A stretch of DNA of 64,000 nucleotides from Gigaspora margarita (lineage: Eukaryota > Glomeromycota > Glomeromycetes > Diversisporales > Gigasporaceae), in the NCBI GenBank assembly GCA_009809945.1, contig WTPW01000014.1, positions 833,403-897,402 on the forward strand, in the 5' to 3' direction. Of the stretch, positions 47,401-59,400 are shown piece by piece. A program made the position numbers and the translations under genes. Under the pieces are notes generated by a model, which was not told the DNA's origin, searched no databases, and saw only the letters and a list, made by a program, of their open reading frames with translations. The stretch's first letter is position 1; each line of letters starts with the position of its first letter.

Positions 47401-50400
47401 AAATAATTTTGATCTGAAAAATCTTATCAGTTATACTGTTGACCTACTCACTATGGAGTTTTGTTGGTTTGATTGTGTAATATAATAGATTTAATATGTT
47501 ATTAGAACTATATTATATATTTGAAAAATATTTTATCAGTTATGCTATTAACTTACTTGCTATAGTGTTTAATTGGTTTGATAGTGTTGAGTAATATGTT
47601 ATTGGGATTGAATAATTAGTATTTTTGACTTGAAAAATATCGTATATGTTGTGCTATTAACTTACTCGCTATAGTGTTTAATTGGTTTGATTGTGTTGAG
47701 TAATATGTTATTAGGATTGAATAATCAGTATTTTTGACTTAAAAATATTTTATCAGTTACGCTATTAACTTACTCGCTATAGTATTTATGTTATTAGGAT
47801 TGAATAATTAGTATTTTTGACTTAAAAAATATTTTATCAGTTATGCTATTAACTTACTCGCTATAGTGTTTAATTGGTTTGATAGTGTTGAGTAATATGT
47901 TATTAGGATTGAATAATTAGTATTTTTAACTTGACAAAATTTTTTATCAGCTATACTTTTAACTTACGTACTATATTTAATAGTGTTAGTGTAATAGATG
48001 TAATATGTTATTAGAATTAATTTATCAATATTTTTGGCTTAAAAAATATTTTTGATTTATATTGTTAACCTACAAGCTATAGTGTTTAATCGTTTGATTT
48101 TGTTGACGCAATAGGTGTATATATTAATGAAATTAAATGGTTGATATTTTAACTTGAAAAATACTCTTATCAGCTATATTTTTAACTTACTCGCTATATT
48201 GTTTAATTGCAATGATACAACAAAAATAATATATTATTAGATTTTAATCGAAAAATACTCTTATTGTTAACTTACCAACTATTGTAGTGTTATTTGTTTA
48301 TATTAATGTATATATTATTAGAATTGATTTATTGATAATTTGCAAAATCTTATCATTATACTGTTGGCTTACTAGCTATTAGATTTAGTATGTTTTATAA
48401 TTAAATTATCGATATAATTAACTTGTAAAATATTCTATAAGACTATTAACTTACATGCTATAGTTTCGATTGTATTGATGAAACATGTGTAGTATGGTTT
48501 AAAATTGAACATTAAAATTAAAATATTAATTATACTGTTTGTTAACTTACTAGCTATAATGTTTGATTGTGTCAATATATTATTAAAATTGAATTTTAAA
48601 GTTTTTAATTTGAAAATTATTACAATCAGTTATATTGTTAACTTACAATCTGTAGTATCATTGATTGATTGTGTTGAAATAACAGATAGAATATGTTATT
48701 GGAATTATCAATATTTTTGACTTGAAAATATTTAGTTATACTATTAGCTTACAATCTATAGTGTTTTGATTATGTTAATATAACAAATGCTATGTTATTA
48801 GAATTGTATTAAAATATTTTGATTTGAAAATGATCTTGTTAGTTATATTGTTAACTTACGCTCTATATATTGTTTGATAATATTGTATAACAGATATGAT
48901 ATGTAATTTTAGTATTAATTATTAATTTGAAAGATATTTTTATTGGTAATATACCTAACTTACCCACTATTTAACATTGTTTGAGATATAATTTGTTATT
49001 AAAATTGTTATTAATATTTTATATTGAAATGTTCTTATCAGTTATACTGTTAACTTACAAGCTATAGTATTTAATTGTATTCATGTAACAAATATAATAC
49101 TTTATTAGAACTAAATTGCAATATTGTTACTTGAAAATATTCTTATCTATTATATATTAACTTACATGCTATATTATTTAATTTTTTGATATAACAGATG
49201 TAATTTGTTAGTAGAATTGAATTATTGGTATTTTTGATTTGAAAAATATTTTTTATCAACTATGCAGCTAACTTACGGGCTATTTGGGTTGATACCATAG
49301 ATGTAATATATTTTTAGAATTAAATATTAAAATTTTTGATTTTAAAGATTATTTTTTAGTTATATTGTTAACTTACAGGCTATGGGGTTTTAATTATTGA
49401 CATAATAGGTTCAATATGTTATTAGAATTAAATTAATGGTACTTTTAGTATGAAAACTATTTTTGTCAGTTATTCTGTTAATTTACCAGCTATAGTGTTT
49501 GATTGTGTGAGATAACAGTTATAATATATTATTAGAATTGAATTATCAATTTAAAAAATTGAATATTTTTAACCTACAAGCTGTGTTGTTTATTATGTTG
49601 ATGTCACAGATGTAAAATGTAATTAGAATTGAATTGTTAATATTTTTGACTTGAAAAACTTTCTTATCAGTTATACTATTAACTTACAAACTTTTATTTT
49701 ATGTTAAATGTTACAGTTGTAATATGTTATTAGAAATAAATTATTGATAATTTTGATTTATAAATAGTTTTATTAATTATACTATCAACTTACCAGCTAT
49801 ATAGTGTTTGATTGTGTAATATAGCAGATATAATATATTATAGGAATTAAATTATCAATATTTTATATTTAAAAAACATTCTTATTAGTTATTAGGGCTG
49901 TTAATTGGCCAGTCCAATCCGATGGCCCTTTGGTTTTGATTAGTGTAATACAACACTGTGATCTTGATATAGAGATCAGGTGATAATTATATAGTAAGTA
50001 TTTAATTATACAATATATTGGTATTAACTAAGCAGTACTTAATTGATTATGCTCCGTATGATTTTTGATTAGCTCTAATCAATTCTTAACCATGCTCCAG
50101 TTCGATCTTACAAAAGACTGCAGGTCTGGACCAATTAACAGCCCTATCAGTTATACTATTAACTTACATGCTATAATGTTTTATGGCATTAATATAACAG
50201 ATGTAATATGGTATTAAAATTGTACTTTTAATATCTTTGTCTTGAAAAATATTATTTTTATACTGTTAACTTACAAGCTTTAATATTTAATCATGTTAAT
50301 ATAACAGATGCAATATATTATTAGAATTGAATTATTGACTTAAAAATATTCTTATTAGTTATGCTGTAACTTACTAGCTATAGTATTTAATAGTGTTAAT

Positions 50401-53400
50401 GAATCAGATATAAATGTTATAAGTGAATTATCGATATTTTGACTTAAAATATTTGTTATATTATTAACTTACATGCTGTAGCATTTTATTGTGTGTTGAT
50501 GTAACCGATGTAGTATGATTTTAAAATTAAATTAGTAAAATTTTTTGGCTTGAAAAATATTCTTATTAGTCATACTATTAACTTACTAACTATAAAATTG
50601 CATGAAATAACAGATACAGTATAATTTATTATTAGAATTAAATTAATATTTTGGTTTGAAATCTTCTTATCAGTTATATTGTTAACTTACGAGCTATTGT
50701 GTTGATATAACAGGTGTAATATATTATTATCGATGTTTTTGACTTGAAAACATTCTTATCAGTCATGCTATTAACTTACTTGCTATAATATTAACAGGTG
50801 TAATATTTATTAGAGTCAAGTTACGATATTTTGACTTAAAATATTCTTATTAATTATAATATTAACTTACTGACTATTTAGTATTGTTAAATTATGTTGA
50901 TATAACAAATGTAAATGTTTATTAGTATTGAATTATAAATATTTCTGATTTGAAAAAATATTCTTATTAGCTATACTATCAACTTACGAGCTATAGTGTC
51001 TAATTTATTTAATTGTATTAATATATTAGATGTAATATAATATTAGAATTATCATATTTATGACTTTAAAAATAATTTTATCAATTATACTATGGCTTAC
51101 CCACTATTGTAGTATTGTTTTATTGTTTTGACAAACAGATCAATTTGTTACAAGAATTGAATTATTGATAATTACGACTTGAAAAATTCTTATTATTATA
51201 CTATTAACTTACTAGCTATAGTATTTGTTGCAGTGATACAACAGATTTTATATATTATTAGAATCAAATTATTAATATATCATATAGGTTGGTTTTTGAA
51301 TTACTAATAAATTAAGTTTTTGTTTAAAATGATTTTTAATAGACTAATTTTTTAAAATAATTTTATTACAAAAATGTTTACTCGATATGAGATATTGTGC
51401 TGCTGAATAAATGATCTATCCTATATATCAGAAAATTGATTAGGCTTAGTCTAACCAACCTTTCAATCCATAAAGTGGATCAGCACAATATTTCATTATT
51501 CTGTAATTATTTTTGAATAATTTTACCTTATTAGAATCATTCAAGAACATTTTTGTAAAAAAATTAATCTATTAAAATATTAAGTTTTTAAAAAAACTTA
51601 ATTTACTGGTAATTCCAAAATCAACTAAAAAAATATTATTAGTTATACAGTTAACCTACAAGCTATAATATTTGATTATATTCAAGTAAGATGTAATATA
51701 TTATCAGAATAAATTATTAATCTTTTGACTTGAAAAGTACACTTATTAGTTCTATTATTAACTTACAAGCTTGGGTTTGATTGTGTTGACATAGCAAATG
51801 TAATATTGATTTATCGATATTTTTGACTTGAAAAAAATATGCTTATCCATGATGTATTAACTTACGCACTATATTATTTGATTTGTTAAAATATAACAGA
51901 TGTAATTTTTATTGGAATTAAATTATTGATATTTTTGATTTTAAAAATATTTTTATCAATTATAATGCTAACTTACTTGCTAGTGTTTTGATATATTAAT
52001 ATAACAGATTAATATGTTATAAAATTAGATTATTGACATCGTCAACCCTTACTATATTCTTGCTTGCTATAATAATAATTTATTAATAGTTACATTATTA
52101 TTAAATCTCATCTTATAAAAAATTTAACCTCTTCATAAATACAATATTATTATATCACATTTTTGGGAATCTGAGGGTGTGATTATAGTAAGGGTTGACT
52201 GTATTTTGACTTAAAAAATATTCTTATAAACTATACTTTTAACTTACCCGCTGTTTGATTATATTAATGTAATATATTATTAGAATTGAATTATTGATAT
52301 TTTTGACTTGAATATTATTTTTATTAGTTATTTTGTTAACTTACAAGCTATTGTGTTTGATTAAGTTGATATAATAGATATAATAATTTATTGAAATTGA
52401 ATATATCTTGACTTGAAAATATTCTACTAGTAACTTACGGGCTATTGTGTGTTAATATAACAGAATATATTATTATCAATATTTTAAAATAATCTTGCCT
52501 AACAAATGTTTATGATCATGAATTATTTTGTTATTTTTTTATGCACCCTTTGAATGCATTTTACTTATTTGCGCGAGTAACATAAAATCCAATTTTTAAG
52601 TGCGTGAGATAAAAATTTCGGGTTAAGGCTTCAATATGATTAGAATAATATTTATTATATATAAAATTTCATTCCCGTGTTTTTAATTAGTGCACCAAGT
52701 TCGATTTAAACATTAGTTTTTGCATAATTTCACTTTTTTCTTCTTTTACGCGTGTTCGGATTTATTGTCAGGCTGATCCAGAATAGTCAAAATTTGTATT
52801 CTCCAGTTAGCTATTTCCTCTCTAGGAGTTTGTATTACCCGTGCAAGTAAGTGGATGCCCTTGAATGTATGCCAGGTTTGTGGCACAGATAACCTTGCCT
52901 ACGAATCATTCAAGATGAGGTACAACCTAACACAATCAAGAAAACTCAAAAACATTTGTTTTTGTCAAAAATCGCTTATTTCTTGAAATTTTGTATAAGA
53001 AACCACCTTTAGAGCTCTAACAAAAAGTTTTTGTTGGGCAATTTTACTATATAAAATCTCTTCTCTAACCTCTAATCTCCAATCCTAACTATAGCTCTTA
53101 CATAAATTAACTTTAAAGAAATTTGCTGCATCATAAACCTGGTACACATTCAAGTGCAATAATGCAGTAGTGCTTTTTGGCATATGTTATGATAATTATA
53201 TTTATTCAAATTAAAACTCAGCCAATAATTTCCTGCAAGTCATGATCACAAATTTTCATATAAACTAATACTGGCAAATTGTAACTTGACAAATGATTGT
53301 TGACATGTGCCACTTTTGATACATGTTCATTTGCATCATTATTACTATTTCTAATCTTTGCTCAGTATTGAATAGTTATTAACAGTACCATTAACTTACT

Positions 53401-56400
53401 TGCTATAATGTTGAAATAAAAGATTTAATATAGTAATGCAAATAAGTTATCAATACTTTTAGTTTGAAAAATATTTTTATCAGTTATGCTATTAACTTAC
53501 TTGCTAAATAGAGGTTGAATTTTTTTTATTGTATTGATGTAACAGATGTAAATATTATTGAAATTGAATTGATATTTTCAATAAAAAAATCTTTTTATTA
53601 ATTATACTGTTAACCTACCTACTACTGTAGTGTTGTTTGATATGTTATTATAATTGAATTATTGATATTTTTTCTTAAAAATATTCTTATCAATTATACT
53701 ATTAACTTACAGGCTATATTGTTTTATTGTGTTGACATATTAGATATAAGATGTTATTGTATTAGAATTAAGTTAGAAATTTTTGGCATAAAAAATACTT
53801 TGATACTGTTAACTTACGAGCTATTGTGTTAAATTGTATTAATATAATGGATATAATATATTATTAGAATTAAAATCAATATTTTGATTTAAAAATATTA
53901 TCAGCCATACTTTGACTTACAATCTATAGTGTTTGATTGTATTGTTAAAACAGATACAATATATTATTAAAACTGAATTATTGATATTATGAATTGAAAA
54001 GTATTCTTATCAGTTATACAACTAACTCACAAGCTATAATAGTTTTGAAAAAATAGATGCAATATATTATTAGAACTGAATTATTGATATACTAGTTCTA
54101 TAGTTAACTTACTAGCTATAGTGTTTGATTATATTGATATGGTAGATATAATATATCATCTTAATTTGATTATCAATGTTTTCAGTTTGATAAATATTTT
54201 TCAGTTATCAACTTACTCACTAATAATTGATTGTGTTGATGTAACAGATATATTATGTTATTATAATTGAACTATCAATATTATTTGACTTAAAATATTC
54301 TTATAAACTTACAAGCTGTAGTGTTTATTATGTTGATATGACAAATATAATGTTATTAGAGTTGAATTATCAGCATTTTGACTTTAAAAATATTCTTTAT
54401 TCTGTTAACTTACATGCTATAGTGTGATATAATAGATATAATATGTTTATACAATTAAATTATTGATATTTTTGACTTGAAAAATTTTCTTATTCATTAT
54501 ACTATTTACTTGCTATTTGTGTTAAATTATGTTGACGTAACAGATGTAATATGTTATTAGAATTTAATTAACTAAAAAACAATTATTATTTATACTTTTC
54601 ACTTACTAGCTATTGTTTGTTTGTGTTAATGTAGATATAATATATTATTAGGATTGAATTATCGATATTTTGACTTGAAAATATTTTTATTATTTATACT
54701 GTTAACTTACGGGCTATAGTATTTGATTGTGTTTATGTATCAGATGTGATATATTATTAGTATTGAATTATTAATGTTTTTGATTTTAAAATATTCTAAT
54801 CAATTATACTATTAACTTACTGGCTATAATGTTTGATTGTATTGACATAATAAATATAATATGTAAATAAAATTTTTTTAACAATCTTATCAGTTATACT
54901 ATTAACTTACTAGCTATAGTGTTTGTTGATAAAAAGATATAATAATATTAATAAATTGAATTGATGTTTTTGGCTTGAAAAATATTTTGCTTGTTATGCT
55001 GCTAACTTACTAGCTATAGTGTTTAGTTGTGTTAATGTAGCAGATGTTATATGTTATTAGGATTGAATTTTTCAATATATTTAACTAAAAAATATTCTTA
55101 TTATTAACTTGCTATAGTATTTAATAGTGTTGACACAACAGATGTAATATATTATTAAAATTTAATTATCAATATTTTTTGGCTTGAAAGATATTTTCAT
55201 TAATTTACTATTTACTTACTAGCTATAGTATTTAATTATGTTGATACAACCGATGTAAAATGTTATTAGTATTAAATTATTAATTTTTGACTTAAAAAAA
55301 TTCCCATTAGTTATATCACTAACTTACAAGCTATAGTGTTTGATTATGTTGATGTAATAGATGAAATAGATGTAATACATTATTGAATCGAATAATGGGT
55401 ATTTTTAACTTGGAAAAATTCCTATTAGTTATAGTGTTAACTTACCCACTATTATAGTGTTGTTTGATTATGGTAGTATAGTGGATATAATATCGGATAT
55501 AATATTAAAATTAAATTATCAATATTTTTGATTTAAAGAATATTTTATGATTATATTATCAACTTACGCGCTATGGTGTTTGATTATGTTAATTTAATTG
55601 AATTACTGATACTTTTGACTTGAGAAATATTCTTATCAGTAATACCATTAACTTACAAGCTAAAATTTTTGATTAATTAACATAAAAATATATTATTAGA
55701 ATTGAATTCTCAATATCTTGAAAAATTTTCTTATCCATTTTACTATTAACTTACAGGCTATAGTGTTGGATTGCATTGATATTACAGACTTAATATATAA
55801 TATTGATACTTTTGACTTGAAATTATTTTGTTTGTTAACTTACGCACTATATTGTTTATGTTGGCATAAGATATAAAATTACTAGAATTGAATTATCAAT
55901 ATTTTTATTTAAAAAATATTCTTATTAGTTATATTGTTAACTTACAAGCTATAGTGATTGTTTGTGTTGACATAAATGTGTTATTAGAATTGAATATCGA
56001 TATTTTTTAATTTTAAAATATTATATTGGTTATATAACTTACAGACTATTGTAGTATTATTTGATTGTGTTGATATAACAGATATGTTATTAGAATTGAT
56101 TATTAGTATTTTTGCTTGAAAATATTCTTATTAATTATATTGTTAACTCACAAGCTATAGTATTTTATTATGTAGATATTATGTAAAATAATTATCAATA
56201 TTTTTGACTCGAAAGATATTCTTATCGGTAATACTATCATCTTACATGCTATAATGTTTGATTACGTCAATATAACAAATTTAATATAGAATTAATTATT
56301 ACTATTTCGACTTGAAAAATGTCTTATAAATTACACTGTTAACTTACAAGCTTTAGTAATTGATTTGTTGATGTAGCAGATATAATATGTTATTAGAATT

Positions 56401-59400
56401 AAGTTATAGAGATTTTTATAAAAAATATCTTTATATTGCTTACGGGCTATTGTATTCATTGTGTTGATATAACAGATTAATATATTATTAGTAATCAAAA
56501 TCGATATTTTTGACTTGAAAAATAATCTTATCAGGTATACTATTAACTTACATGCTGTATTGTTTGATTTTTTGTTAATTTAAAATACATAATATGTTAT
56601 TAGTATTGAATTAAAATATTCATATTAGTGATACTGTTAACTTACTAGCTATAATGTTTGGTTGTTTATGTTTAACAGATATTATTTATTAGAATTGAAA
56701 TATCAATATTTTAGACTTGAAAATATTTTTATTAGTTACAATATTAACTTACTAGCTAGAATTTTTGATTGTGTTGAAATAACAAATATAATATATATTA
56801 AAATTGAATTATTGATGTTTCTGAATTTAGAAATATTTTTATTGTACTTACTAGCTATAATGTTTGATTGTGTTGATGTGACAGATGTAGAATTAAAATA
56901 TCGATATTTTTGATTTGAAAATATTCTTATCAGTTATACTGTTAACTTACTCGCTAAATCAATTTATTGTTTTGATGTAACGAATGTAATTTATTATTAA
57001 AATCTAATTATCAAATAATTTTGACTTGAAAAATATTCTATCACTTACCGTCTATGTAGTATTGTTTGATTTGTGTTGACATAATGGGTGTAATGTCATT
57101 AAAATTAAATTATCTATATCTTTGACCAAAAATATTAAATTACCGTCTATTTTGTTTGTGTTGACATAAAAAATATATGTGTTATTCAGATTGAATTTCA
57201 ATAAGGGTAATTATTTTTGAACCCAGACCAATTTATATGTGATATAGTAGCATTTTGGTCTGAATTTAAAAAACAATTACTCATATCTTGACTTGAAAAA
57301 TATACTTATAATTATACTATTAGCTTACTTGCTATAGTGTTTTTAGAATTGAATTATTAATATTTTGATTTGAAAAAGATTTTTATCAATCATATTGTTG
57401 CTTACTTGCTATAGTGTTTGGTTATGTAGACATAACATATATAATATAGTATTAAAGTTGAATTGCAATGTTTTGACTTAAATATTCTTATCAGTTATAC
57501 TGTTGACATACCGACTTTGTATGTTGTTTATTGTGTTGACATAACAGATATAATATGTTATTGAGTATCGATGTTTTAACTTGAAAAATTCTTAGCAGTT
57601 ATAATGTTAACTTACTTGCTACAGAGTTTTATTGTGATGAAATAACAGATATAATATTAATAGAATTGATTTATTTATATTTTTGACTTGAAAAATATTC
57701 TTATCAGTTATTTTGTTAATTTACCGACTATTATAGTATTGACATAAAAGATAAAACATGTTATTAAAATCGAATTACGATAGTTTTTGATTTAAAAAAT
57801 GGTCTTATCATCTATACTGTTAACTTACAAGCTATGGTGTTTTAATTATGTTGATATAACAGATGTAATATATTATTTTAATTTAATGTTAATATTTTAA
57901 CATGAAAAATATTCTTAGCAGTTATATATTAACTTACTTGCTATAGTGTTTGTTGTATTAATATAACAAATGCAATATGTTTTTAGAATTAATTTATAAT
58001 ATTTTTGACTTGAAATATATTTTATTAGTTATACTGTTAGCTTACCGACTATTGTAGCATGGTCAACATAAAAGATATAATATGTAATTAAGATTGAATT
58101 ATCGATATTTTTGACTGAAAAATATTTTTTATAAGTATACTTTTAACTTACTTGCTATAGCATTTGATAGTGTTAAAATAAAGATGGTAATTTATTATTA
58201 GAATTAAATTATCAATATTTTTGACTTGAAAAATATTCTTATCAGTTATACATGTACTGTTGACTTACTTGCTATAGTGTTTTATTGCATTGACAAAACA
58301 GATATAATATATTGAAATTTTGATATCTTTTGACTTTAATAAATTCTTATCAGTTATACTATTAACTTACTAGCTATAATGTTTGATTGTTTTAACGTAA
58401 CAGATTTTAAAATTATTATCAATATTTTTTTGACTTGAAAATATTCTTATTATTTATACTGTTAACTTACTTGCTATAATGTTTTTGATTGTGTTGATTA
58501 AACATATACAACCTGTTAATAGAATTGAATTATTGACATTGACTTGGAAATATTATAAGTTATACTATTATCTTACTTGCTACAGTGTTTGATTGTTTTA
58601 ACATAAACAGATGTAATATGTTATTGAATTGAATTAGCAATATTTTGATTTGAAAATATTATAATATTAACTTACCGACTATTGTAGAGTTGTTTGTATC
58701 AGATGTATAATATTATTAGAATTGAAATATCAATATAAATTTATACTATTAACTTACAGTCTATTATAATATTATAATACATAGTTGAATTACTGATCTT
58801 TTGACTTGAAAATATTCTTATCAGTTATATTGCTAACTTACAAGCTATAATATTTGATTGTTTAGACATTATAAATGTAATATAATATTAAAAAATTAAA
58901 TTATTGATATTTTGGACTTGTAAAATATTCTTATCAGTTATATTGTTAGCTTACTGACTATAATAGTGTTGGAAAACAGATTTAATGTTGTTAGAATTGA
59001 ATAATTGATGTTACTATATAATTGATATTAGGTTTGGAATCGGTTTTATTTTCCATCAATTAAAACTAATTTTAAAATATAAAAAATAAAACCAGTTCCA
59101 AACTCTAATTATTATTTTTAACTTGAAAAATATTATCATTTATACTGTTAACTTACTTGCTATAAACTTTGTTTGATATAACAGATATAATATGTTATTA
59201 GAATTGAATTATCGATATTTTTGACTTTTAACATTTACTTATAAATTATACTACTAACTTTCTATAGTATATGTTTGTGTTGATAAAATATTCAATATAT
59301 GTTAGAATTGAATTATCATCATTCTTATTGTTATGCTGCTAACTTACTTGCTATAGCGTTTATTGTGTTGATGTAACGACATGTTATTAAATGAGAGGTT

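Larger units (their letters stand above)
44590..59350 (-). repeat. Tandem intron-like repeat array, about 100-bp units, 123 copies
   Basis: Consecutive cores lie 77-122 bases apart (most 94-112), except where an insertion intervenes. In minus orientation the unit has these landmarks: GTAAGTTAACAGTATAACTG, CAAGTCAAAAATATCGATAA, CAATTCTAATAACATATTAC, ATCTGTTATATCAACACAAT, CAAACACTATAG. Similarity between units is loose except in the splice core. Ordinary introns of this window are 57-270 bases, so the units are of intron size. The array ends exactly at the SPRY-TPR exon (59440) and the kinase exon (44446); no partial units are found beyond either. Confidence 0.95.

Noticed and set aside
48505..48720. 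ORF of 71 residues on the plus strand within the array
   Set aside because: It is built from repeat units, has no counterpart in neighbouring units, and lies antisense to the proposed gene.
56662..56913. ORF of 83 residues on the plus strand within the array
   Set aside because: Same reason: chance open stretch over two to three AT-rich repeat units, with no domain.
44590..59350. Array read as a CRISPR-like or protein-binding repeat array with 3-bp spacers
   Set aside because: Units are about 100 bases with loose similarity; only the splice-like core is conserved, and the flanks are eukaryotic exons with matching phase.
44590..59350. Array as a centromeric or plain satellite
   Set aside because: It ends exactly at two exon borders and keeps AG-NNN-GT in every unit, which a plain satellite would not need. 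Kept as the null hypothesis.
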